This document shows, piece after piece, positions 1 to 5,190 of a DNA stretch of 5,190 nucleotides. This DNA is from an uncultured Microbacteriaceae bacterium (GTDB lineage: Bacteria > Actinomycetota > Actinomycetes > Actinomycetales > Microbacteriaceae): the NCBI GenBank assembly GCA_903882245.1, contig CAIRWJ010000094.1:1-5190 (forward strand). Reading direction: 5' to 3'. The position numbers and the translations under genes were made by a program. Each line of letters starts with the position of its first letter. Position 1 is the first letter of the stretch. The notes under the pieces were generated by a model. The model was given only the letters and a program-made list of their open reading frames with translations, searched no databases and was not told the origin of the DNA.

Positions 1-246
1 CTCGGTTCATGCACGAGCCCGTTCCAGCCTCAAATGGATCTCGCAACTCAGACCGCACTCAATCTGGAATTGCCCGTCGTCAATCTTGACAATGCTTATT
101 GCCCCAACAATCGTTGCGATGCCGTTCGGGGCGGAATGTTCGTTTGGAGGGATAACGGACACATTTGGCCATTCTTTCACCTCACCGCGGCACCTTTGCT
201 TTGGAGCCAATTGATAGAGCAGGAACTGATTCACCCGCAACAGTGA
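1..246 (+). CDS. C-terminal fragment of a probable OafA/YrhL-type acyltransferase with SGNH domain (5' end cut by window edge)
   Basis: The frame is open from the first base to the TGA at 244-246, giving 81 residues. Seen: a segment CPNNRC, then a Gly-Gly turn, then WRDNGH (Asp and His codons at 151-153 and 160-162), followed by a leucine/alanine-rich helix. Known: the C-terminal SGNH domain of membrane acyltransferases that O-acylate cell-surface sugars ends in this way, with a CPxxxC pair (probably a disulfide), a strand ending YRDxxH that supplies the catalytic Asp and His, and a final helix. The catalytic Asp and His are kept, so the fragment looks intact rather than decayed. The N-terminal membrane domain and the Ser of the GDS motif would lie left of the window. 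An internal ATG at 34 is unlikely to be the start because the similarity pattern needs upstream sequence. It is separated from the following operon by 330 bases, so a functional link is doubtful. Confidence 0.68.
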   Translation, partial: LGSCTSPFQPQMDLATQTALNLELPVVNLDNAYCPNNRCDAVRGGMFVWRDNGHIWPFFHLTAAPLLWSQLIEQELIHPQQ

Positions 247-351
247 ACGAATCAGGCAAGGGAAGAGCCCTCATAGAAACTGGGTAGCCGAGGAATCAAG
301 ACACACACGAATTTAGCGCTCCATCCAGAGAGGTAAAGTGTCAGTCAACAC

Positions 352-374
352 CATTGCCAATGTGTTCACAGTGG
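352..374. promoter_or_regulatory. Overlapping palindromes, possible repressor/activator site
   Basis: Two dyads overlap. CATTG-C-CAATG (352-362) is a perfect 5-bp inverted repeat around one base. CCAATGTG-TT-CACAGTGG (357-374) pairs 7 of 8 positions around two bases. Directly after it, TGGTCAGACAT (372-382) differs at its last base from the TNGTNNNACNA pattern known for FadR-type GntR regulators. The lengths and spacing suit a dimeric helix-turn-helix protein, but the regulator family cannot be fixed from this alone. Confidence 0.3.
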
Positions 375-435
375 TCAGACATGACGATTCAAAAACATTT
401 CGTGATTCCAAGTAATGTCTACAGGCTTTAGACCA

Positions 436-463
436 GTAATCGCAAGGCTTAACCTTCGATTAC
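436..463. promoter_or_regulatory. Inverted repeat with 11 paired bases, possible operator or leader hairpin
   Basis: The left arm GTAATCG (436-442), one unpaired C and AAGG pair with CCTT and CGATTAC (453-463) around a 5-base loop. This is the strongest dyad upstream of the operon, ending about 113 bases before the first start codon. No T-run follows, which argues against an intrinsic terminator. It is preceded by a weaker dyad, GTCTA (417-421) with TAGAC (429-433), and two direct copies of AGTAAT flank that dyad. It could be an operator; the role is inferred from position only. Confidence 0.33.
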
Positions 464-500
464 CTTACTCGGCCAAGGCGTTGTCGTGAATTTTGGTTTG

Positions 501-530
501 TTGCCGACATATTGGTTGTTCATCTAGACT
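501..530 (+). promoter_or_regulatory. Weak sigma70-like promoter candidate for the operon
   Basis: TTGCCG (501-506) and TAGACT (525-530) each match 4 of 6 bases of the -35 and -10 consensus, with an 18-base spacer. Transcription would begin near 537 and give a leader of about 40 bases containing the start-codon hairpin. A poorer alternative is TTGTTC (516-521) with TGTAAA (539-544). Matches of this quality occur by chance, so this is only a candidate. Confidence 0.22.
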
Positions 531-558
531 AAACACACTGTAAAGCTCCAGACAGGGG

Positions 559-582
559 CAACATGTCAAGGAGGACATGATG
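559..582 (+). promoter_or_regulatory. Shine-Dalgarno sequence in a hairpin loop, start codon in the stem
   Basis: CATGTC (562-567) and GACATG (574-579) form a perfect 6-bp inverted repeat whose six-base loop is AAGGAG. The stem can gain two more pairs (559-560 with 581-582) past an A-A mismatch. AGGAGG (569-574) is a near-perfect ribosome binding site. It lies 2 bases from the ATG at 577 and 5 bases from the ATG at 580, so spacing favours 580. The structure would present the ribosome binding site but pair both ATG codons, which could modulate translation; this is inferred and not shown. Confidence 0.42.
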
Positions 583-1359
583 GGATCGCGAATGGCTGGT
601 CGCACCGTGATTGTTACCGGTGGTGCATCGGGTATTGGTTTAGGTATCTCGACGGGCTTGGCTGCTGAAGGCGCAAACCTCGTCATCGCAGATTTGAATG
701 TAGAAGACGCCCAGAAGGCTGCCGATGCCATAACCCACGCCGGCGGTAATGCAATTGCGGCGCATGTCGATGTAACCAAGCGTGCATCGGTCGCCGCAGG
801 AATTGAGCGTGCGGTGCAGGAATTCGGAAAGCTCGATTGTTACTTCAACAACGCCGGATTCAATAAACCAATGAAGTTTCTCGATGTGACCGAAGAGAAC
901 TTCACCGCAATCATGAACGTTAATGCCTTAGCAGTGTTTGTTGGCACACAAGAAGCGGCCAAGCAATACATTCGCCAAGGCACCGGCGGAAAAGTGGTGA
1001 ACACCGCCTCGATCGCTGGTCGGTCTGGTTTTCCGAGTTTTGCACCCTACAGTGCGTCGAAGGCCGCCGTCATTTCCATTACCCAAGCCGCTGCGCGCGC
1101 ACTCGCCGAGCACAACATCACGGTGAACGCTTTCTCACCGGGTGTAGTTCAGACCCCTCTGTGGACCACACTCGACAAAGATCTTGAAGAGATTGGCGAA
1201 GGCGATTCGGGTTTCGACTCAATGGCTGCCGGGATTCTTGTTGGTCGCGCGGCACAGCCGGAAGATATCGCTCCAACGGCGTTGTTCCTCGCGAGTAGCG
1301 ATTCAGATTATGTAACAGGACAAACAATGGCAATAGACGGCGGAATGATTCTGGTCTAG
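580..1359 (+). CDS. Classical short-chain dehydrogenase/reductase (SDR), meso-2,3-butanediol dehydrogenase/acetoin reductase-like
   Basis: Predicted cytoplasmic NAD(H)-dependent oxidoreductase of 259 residues (260 if the ATG at 577 is used), the usual length for classical SDRs. Numbering from 577: the cofactor motif TGGASGIG is at 14-21; Asp39 ends the second strand, which favours NAD(H) over NADP(H); NNAG is at 91-94. The catalytic tetrad is complete: Asn116, Ser145, Tyr158 (YSASK) and Lys162. PG at 188-189 and the TPLW segment at 193-196 follow, and the end reads SDYVTGQT then DGG. The TPLW and SDYVTGQ/DGGM features resemble bacterial acetoin reductases/meso-butanediol dehydrogenases and some sorbitol or galactitol dehydrogenases; SDR specificity cannot be read from motifs. 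Start 580 is preferred because the AGGAGG at 569-574 is 5 bases away. It heads the apparent operon, so it probably oxidises a secondary alcohol in the same pathway as the genes that follow. No damage is visible. Confidence 0.93.
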   Translation: MGSRMAGRTVIVTGGASGIGLGISTGLAAEGANLVIADLNVEDAQKAADAITHAGGNAIAAHVDVTKRASVAAGIERAVQEFGKLDCYFNNAGFNKPMKFLDVTEENFTAIMNVNALAVFVGTQEAAKQYIRQGTGGKVVNTASIAGRSGFPSFAPYSASKAAVISITQAAARALAEHNITVNAFSPGVVQTPLWTTLDKDLEEIGEGDSGFDSMAAGILVGRAAQPEDIAPTALFLASSDSDYVTGQTMAIDGGMILV

Positions 1360-1390
1360 CCAGAACCTAGATCTCAACGAAAGGCACATC

Positions 1391-2773
1391 ATGACAACGG
1401 CAACATTCGGAACCAACCAGGTCGACTGGGAACAGCGCCTCGATTTTGACAAGCTTCGCGCTGATCGTCTTGTCAAATTGAAAGTCGAGCTGGAAAAGTC
1501 CGATGTCGGTGCGTTGTTGGCTTTTGATTTCGCGAATATTCGATACATGTCATCGACCCACATCGGCACCTGGGCAATTGACAAGGCGATTCGTTTTGCT
1601 CTGGTGACTCGAAAATCCGACCCCATCGTGTGGGACTTTGGTTCTGCGGCAAAACATCACCAGCTCTACAATCCCTGGTTGGCAACCACGACGGCAGAAG
1701 CAGATGCAGACCCGCATGCTCCTCACCATGGAGCGGTAAGGCCCCGCGCAGAATCAGGTGCGCGCGCCGGCATCTCGACTCTTCGAGGAGCATTCAACCC
1801 CGACGCCGGAATTGCCGATGAGGTCGCCGCCAAAATCAAACGCGAACTCGAGAAGTTTGGCCTGCTCAATGAACCTCTCGGAATTGACATTGTTGAACTT
1901 CCCATTTTGTTTGCGTTACAGCGCGCTGGCATCACCGTCGTTGACGGCCAGCAGATCTTCTTGAACGCACGCGCGATAAAGACCGGTGAAGAAATCGGTC
2001 TGCTCACCCAGGCTGCGTCGATGGTGGATGCCGCCTACGAAAAGCTATACGAATTCCTCCGACCCGGCGTCCGAGAGAATGAGGCCGTTGGTCTTGTGTC
2101 CAAGGTTCTGTACGATCTTGGATCTGAGTACGTCGAGGGCGTCAACGCGATTTCGGGCGAACGCTGTTCACCTCACCCGCACGTTTATTCGGACCGCCTG
2201 ATCCGCCCGGGCGACCCCGCTTTCTTCGACATTTTGCACAGCTACCAGGGCTATCGCACGTGCTATTACCGCACCTTTGCGGTTGGTTCCGCGAGCAGTG
2301 CGCAGCACGACGCATACAAGCGCGCCCGCGAATACATGGACCGCGCCATTGCGTTGGTTCGCCCAGGTGCAACAACAGCAGACATCGTCGCAGTGTGGCC
2401 AAAGGCAGAAGAATTTGGCTTTGCGAATGAAGAAGCAGCCTTTGCATTGCAATACGGCCACGGTGTTGGCCTGTCAATTTGGGAAAAGCCAATTTTCTCG
2501 CGCTTGGTGTCCTTCGACCACCCAGAGGTTCTGTACGAAGGAATGGTTTTCGCTCTCGAGACCTACTGGCCGTCATCTGACGGCTGGGGTGCAGCTCGAA
2601 TCGAAGAAGAAGTCGTCGTGACGGCAACAGGATGCCAAGTGATCACTAAGTTCCCCGCCGAAGACCTACTTGTTGCTGGTCAGCGTTACTACTCTGTTGG
2701 TGGGCCGCTACCCCTCGAACGTGATTCTCAATCACACCTCAACACTGTTGCTGGTCGCGGCGAAAAGGCGTAG
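1391..2773 (+). CDS. M24 (creatinase/aminopeptidase P fold) protein with an altered metal site
   Basis: The protein has 460 residues. A creatinase-type N-terminal domain covers about 20-190 (NIRYMS at 49-54), and the pita-bread catalytic domain covers about 195-430. Canonical M24 enzymes bind two metals with Asp, Asp, His, Glu, Glu. Here the positions read Asp280, Cys291, His357 (in GHGVG), Glu390 and Glu405 (in RIEEE): four are kept and the second Asp is Cys. The downstream HExP motif reads WEKP, so Trp364 replaces the second active-site His. HPH at 262-264 may keep the substrate-side His. A His/Pro/Ala-rich stretch at about 103-128 looks like an inserted loop. The fold also includes proline peptidases, creatinase, ectoine hydrolase and the DMSP lyase DddP, so hydrolysis or lysis of a small molecule is as likely as peptidase action. 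GAAAGG at 1379-1384 lies 6 bases before ATG. It sits 31 bases after the SDR gene and 8 before the next dehydrogenase, pointing to co-transcription. Confidence 0.9.
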   Translation: MTTATFGTNQVDWEQRLDFDKLRADRLVKLKVELEKSDVGALLAFDFANIRYMSSTHIGTWAIDKAIRFALVTRKSDPIVWDFGSAAKHHQLYNPWLATTTAEADADPHAPHHGAVRPRAESGARAGISTLRGAFNPDAGIADEVAAKIKRELEKFGLLNEPLGIDIVELPILFALQRAGITVVDGQQIFLNARAIKTGEEIGLLTQAASMVDAAYEKLYEFLRPGVRENEAVGLVSKVLYDLGSEYVEGVNAISGERCSPHPHVYSDRLIRPGDPAFFDILHSYQGYRTCYYRTFAVGSASSAQHDAYKRAREYMDRAIALVRPGATTADIVAVWPKAEEFGFANEEAAFALQYGHGVGLSIWEKPIFSRLVSFDHPEVLYEGMVFALETYWPSSDGWGAARIEEEVVVTATGCQVITKFPAEDLLVAGQRYYSVGGPLPLERDSQSHLNTVAGRGEKA

Positions 2774-2781
2774 CGCTGCCA

Positions 2782-3843
2782 ATGGAAAAAATGAAAGCCG
2801 CCGTTTACCACGCAGCGGGTGATGTACGCATCGAAGAGCGTGATGTTCCAACACCCGTGGCAGGCGAAGCGCTGATCAAGGTGTTGCGTTCCGGAATGTG
2901 CGGTACCGATGCATCTGAATACAAGTCGGGGCCTAAGATTTTTGCGACCCAAACCCAGCATCCGGTGAGCGGTCATCATGGCCCGATGATTTTGGGACAT
3001 GAGTTCATTGGTGAAATCGTTGGCGACGTTGATGCCGCGTCAGGATTCGTGACTGGCGACATGGTGGCATCTGGTGCAGGAATTTCATGTGGCACCTGTA
3101 AGCGCTGCACAGAAATGCGCACCAACCTTTGCGAAAAATACGTGACTCTCGGGCTGAATCGCGATGGCGGAATGGCAGAGTACGTTGCCGTGCCGACCAG
3201 CACGTTGGTGAAGATTCCTGCCGGGTTAAGTTTGGATGCCGCTGGCATTGCGCAACCATTGGCTGTTGGTTTACATGCCGCGCGGCGTGCCGGCGTGCGC
3301 GATGGCGACAGGGTGTTGCTGATCGGCGCTGGCGCCATTGGAACGTTTGTTTTGGCTGGTTTAAAGAATCTCCTCGCTGCAGAGGTGACCGTGCTCGATT
3401 TTGGCGGAAGCCGACTAGAGCGCGCAGCCAGGCTCGGTGCAGATCACACAGTTGAAGTCGGCGAGAACGCCGAAGCCGACATTAAGAAGATTTTCGGCGA
3501 CGCCGGTATCGATGTGATCATCGAGGCCAGCGGTGCGCCCGGTCAACTTCAATTTGCCGTTGGCCTGGTGAAGCGAGGTGGCAACATTTTGCAGGTCGGT
3601 TTGCCATCAACCAAACAAGAAGTTGACGTGCACAAGATCGTCATGAGCGAAATCAACATACAAACTACTCTCGCCCACGTTTGCGACCAAGACCTTGGGC
3701 CGGCTCTTGAGATTTTGGGGTCAACCACATTGGCTACAGAGTTGATTGAGGGTGTGTACCCGCTCTCTGAAATCAGCACTCAGCTTGAACTGCTCGGTGC
3801 TGGCAAAATTCAGGGCAAAGTTCTTTTCGATCCATCGCGTTGA
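2782..3843 (+). CDS. Zinc-dependent medium-chain dehydrogenase (MDR), butanediol/sorbitol dehydrogenase-like, with Gln at a catalytic-zinc position
   Basis: This 353-residue protein has a GroES-like catalytic domain (about 1-155 plus the C-terminus) and a Rossmann domain (about 160-300). Catalytic zinc residues seen are Cys40 (MCGTD), His73 and Glu74 (GHE). The structural zinc cysteines 103, 106, 109 and 117 are complete. GAGAIG at 182-187 and Asp206 after the second strand indicate NAD(H). The segment between Cys40 and GHE, with HP and a Gly before the conserved Pro, resembles (R,R)-butanediol dehydrogenases. Odd point: the usual EPLAV motif reads QPLAV, placing Gln158 where the fourth Glu is expected. 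The likely reaction is oxidation of a secondary alcohol or polyol; the substrate is unknown. The start is uncertain. ATG 2782 has only AAAAGG 13 bases upstream, while ATG 2791 begins MKAAVYH and aligns with the next gene's first residues, so it may be the true start. It lies 8 bases after the M24 gene. Confidence 0.92.
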   Translation: MEKMKAAVYHAAGDVRIEERDVPTPVAGEALIKVLRSGMCGTDASEYKSGPKIFATQTQHPVSGHHGPMILGHEFIGEIVGDVDAASGFVTGDMVASGAGISCGTCKRCTEMRTNLCEKYVTLGLNRDGGMAEYVAVPTSTLVKIPAGLSLDAAGIAQPLAVGLHAARRAGVRDGDRVLLIGAGAIGTFVLAGLKNLLAAEVTVLDFGGSRLERAARLGADHTVEVGENAEADIKKIFGDAGIDVIIEASGAPGQLQFAVGLVKRGGNILQVGLPSTKQEVDVHKIVMSEINIQTTLAHVCDQDLGPALEILGSTTLATELIEGVYPLSEISTQLELLGAGKIQGKVLFDPSR

Positions 3844-3868
3844 ACACAGAAACACTAAGGAGTAAACA

Positions 3869-4927
3869 ATGAAGGCAGCAATCTTTTACGGTGCAAAAGA
3901 CATTCGCGTCGAAGATGTGGCAGAGCCCACGTCGGTAGGTACCGGCGAGGTTCGGCTCAAGCCGTTCTGGTGCGGCATCTGTGGCACGGACGTGCACGAG
4001 TACGCGATGGGACCCATCGTTATTCCTTCTCAGCCACACAAGCTAAATGGCTCCATCCTGCCTCAGATCCTTGGTCACGAGTTTTCTGCCGAGGTCTTGG
4101 AAGTTGGCAAGGGAGTGACCAATGTGAAGGTTGGCGACCGAGTATCGGCGATGCCTCTGCTGTCGTGCGGTGTGTGCTATTTCTGTTCGCGCGGCGACAA
4201 CCATCTCTGCACGTCAATGGCCTGTATTGGTCTGAGCTGCGAGTGGGGCGGTATTGCCGAGCAAGCAGTAGTTCCCGCTGCAAACGTCTTCAAACTGCAC
4301 GACAACGTTTCGGACGTCGCCGGCGCACTCGTTGAGCCAACCGCGGTGGCTGCTTACGGCGTCGACCGCGGAAATGTTCGCCCAGGAGACACGATCCTCA
4401 TCACGGGGGCAGGTCCGATTGGTGCGCTCGCTGCGCTCTACGCCGAAAACCTCGGCGCGCGCGTCTACGTTTCAGAGCTCAACCCAAACCGCCAAAAGAT
4501 GATGAATGACCTTGGAGTTGCGACGTTGCTTGACCCAACCAAGGATGACGTGATTGCCGCGATGAAGGATGCCACGGGCGGAATCGGTGTTGATGCGGTC
4601 ATCGAATGTTCAGGAAACGAGCGGGCACTGCAGACGGCAATCAAGGCCGTTCGCTCGGGTGGGTACGTTGTTCAGACCGGTTTGCACACCAAGCCAGCGT
4701 CAATTGAGCCCATGGAACTTGCCGAACGCGAGATCACCTACACGGGAACCTGGTGCTACCCGGTAACGGACTGGCCTCGGATCATCGATCTGATTGGTCG
4801 CCGCGGTCTGCAGGTAGAAAAAGTTGTGAGCTCGACAATCAACATGGACGACATCGTGACAAAGGGCTTCGAAGAACTTGTGTCCCCAACCGGCACCGAA
4901 ACCAAAGTACTAGTGAGAGGACACTAA
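3869..4927 (+). CDS. Zinc-dependent medium-chain dehydrogenase (MDR), (R,R)-2,3-butanediol dehydrogenase-like
   Basis: This 352-residue cytoplasmic NAD-linked alcohol dehydrogenase has a complete set of family residues. Catalytic zinc: Cys38 (GICGTD), His70 and Glu71 (GHE), and Glu156 (VEPTAV). Structural zinc: Cys100, 103, 106 and 114. The Rossmann motif is GAGPIG at 180-185, with Glu203 closing the second strand and favouring NAD(H). GPIVIPS, PHKLNG and LPQILGHEFS follow the layout typical of bacterial (R,R)-butanediol dehydrogenases, and length also fits. Sorbitol- or threonine-dehydrogenase-like activity cannot be excluded. AAGGAG (3857-3862) is 6 bases before ATG, the cleanest ribosome binding site inside the operon. 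The N-terminus (MKAAIFYGAKDIRVED) is close to that of the preceding dehydrogenase, so the two are paralogues from the same superfamily branch, but they are well diverged and this one keeps the fourth catalytic-site acid. The gap to the preceding gene is 25 bases and to the following one 2 bases. Confidence 0.94.
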   Translation: MKAAIFYGAKDIRVEDVAEPTSVGTGEVRLKPFWCGICGTDVHEYAMGPIVIPSQPHKLNGSILPQILGHEFSAEVLEVGKGVTNVKVGDRVSAMPLLSCGVCYFCSRGDNHLCTSMACIGLSCEWGGIAEQAVVPAANVFKLHDNVSDVAGALVEPTAVAAYGVDRGNVRPGDTILITGAGPIGALAALYAENLGARVYVSELNPNRQKMMNDLGVATLLDPTKDDVIAAMKDATGGIGVDAVIECSGNERALQTAIKAVRSGGYVVQTGLHTKPASIEPMELAEREITYTGTWCYPVTDWPRIIDLIGRRGLQVEKVVSSTINMDDIVTKGFEELVSPTGTETKVLVRGH

Positions 4928-4929
4928 TC

Positions 4930-5190
4930 ATGAAGGCTCTGCAGTTTGTTTCGGAAGGTAAAGCCGAAGTCAATGAACTCTCTGTTCCCGACATCGCGGA
5001 CGACGAGGTCCTAATCGCCTCTCGAGCCGTTGGAGTTTGCCACTCGGACATTGAGTTGCTTGAAGGCCGGTACATCATTCCGTTTAGCTACCCGATTATT
5101 CCGGGGCACGAATGGTCCGGTGAAGTGATGAAGGTTGGCGCAAAAGTAACGAATTTCGCGAAAGGTGACCACGTTGTTGGTGACTGTGTC
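4930..5190 (+). CDS. N-terminal part of a third zinc-dependent medium-chain dehydrogenase (3' end cut by window edge)
   Basis: The reading frame opens at ATG 4930, two bases after the preceding stop codon, and runs without stop to the window end (87 residues). GAGAGGA (4915-4921) is a suitable ribosome binding site 8 bases upstream. Seen: MKALQF start, VGVCHSD with Cys37 as first catalytic zinc ligand, IPGHEWSGEV with His60 and Glu61, then the GD turn at 79-80. This is the GroES-like domain of the alcohol dehydrogenase superfamily. The VCHSD and GHEW signatures differ from the CGTD/GHEF of the two upstream genes, so this enzyme belongs to another branch and probably acts on a different intermediate (inference). 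The structural zinc lobe and the cofactor domain lie outside the window, so substrate class and completeness cannot be judged. Tight spacing argues for translational coupling with the upstream gene. Confidence 0.88.
   Translation, partial: MKALQFVSEGKAEVNELSVPDIADDEVLIASRAVGVCHSDIELLEGRYIIPFSYPIIPGHEWSGEVMKVGAKVTNFAKGDHVVGDCV

Larger units (their letters stand above)
247..576. other. Non-coding region upstream of the dehydrogenase operon
   Basis: These 330 bases hold no convincing gene on either strand. Seen in order: no clear terminator after the upstream gene (only a 4-bp stem at 259-271 without a T-run); overlapping inverted repeats at 352-374; direct AGTAAT repeats at 411-416 and 435-440; a larger inverted repeat at 436-463; a weak promoter-like pair at 501-530; and a hairpin covering the ribosome binding site from 559. 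The density of dyad symmetry suggests that the operon's promoter and operators lie here (inference). No divergently transcribed regulator is present. Confidence 0.6.

Noticed and set aside
7..240. 77-codon reading frame on the - strand over the upstream fragment
   Set aside because: It starts with TTG, has no convincing family features, and lies opposite a + frame that shows the CPxxxC and RDxxH signature of an SGNH acyltransferase end.
259..271. AGGG-AAGAG-CCCT stem after the acyltransferase fragment as a terminator
   Set aside because: Only 4 base pairs and no following T-run, so it is too weak to call.
465..779. 104-codon frame on the - strand overlapping the operon leader and SDR start
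   Set aside because: It is antisense to the well-supported SDR cofactor-binding region and its translation shows no recognisable domain.
2142..2627. 161-codon frame on the - strand inside the M24 gene
   Set aside because: The translation is rich in Arg, Ser and Leu without a recognisable motif, as expected for an antisense shadow of the M24 catalytic domain.
1391..2773. Naming the M24 gene as DMSP lyase DddP
   Set aside because: The N-terminal and catalytic regions share the general fold, but the second metal Asp is Cys and the overall motifs do not match what I know of DddP closely enough to assign that activity.
1391..2773. Naming the M24 gene as Xaa-Pro aminopeptidase
   Set aside because: A metal-binding Asp and an active-site His are replaced, and the neighbours are small-molecule dehydrogenases, not peptide-uptake genes.
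1..5190. CRISPR array, insertion sequence, tRNA or rRNA
   Set aside because: No regularly spaced repeats, transposase-like frames, terminal inverted repeats or tRNA-like cloverleaf sequences were seen.

Overview
This 5.2 kb window looks bacterial: the genes are closely spaced on one strand and most are led by Shine-Dalgarno sequences. By eye the base composition is slightly above 50 % GC. An actinobacterium of moderate GC, such as an aquatic lineage, is a plausible host, but nothing in the window proves the taxon.

Layout, all on the + strand. (1) Positions 1-246 hold the C-terminal end of a gene cut by the left edge. It carries the Cys-Cys and DxxH signature of the SGNH domain of OafA/YrhL-type cell-surface O-acyltransferases. 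(2) Positions 247-576 are non-coding and contain several inverted repeats, a weak promoter candidate, and a hairpin whose loop is the Shine-Dalgarno sequence of the next gene. (3) From 580 to the right edge run five genes that look like one operon: a short-chain dehydrogenase (SDR) of the 2,3-butanediol dehydrogenase/acetoin reductase type; a 460-residue creatinase/aminopeptidase P-fold (M24) protein; two complete zinc-dependent medium-chain dehydrogenases (MDR) of the butanediol/sorbitol/threonine dehydrogenase type; and the first 87 residues of a third MDR. Gaps between these genes are about 31, 8, 25 and 2 nt, with no terminator seen.

How they may work together (inference): four alcohol/polyol dehydrogenases beside one M24 hydrolase- or lyase-like enzyme suggest a catabolic pathway for a hydroxylated small molecule. 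In such a pathway several secondary or primary alcohol groups would be oxidised and one bond cut by the M24 protein. No transporter, regulator or downstream enzyme lies in the window, so the substrate cannot be named.

The most unusual points are in active sites. The M24 protein has Cys291 in place of the second metal-binding Asp and Trp364 in place of the second active-site His. The first MDR has Gln158 in place of the conserved Glu near the catalytic zinc. Both suggest chemistry that differs from what automatic names (Xaa-Pro peptidase, butanediol dehydrogenase) would imply.
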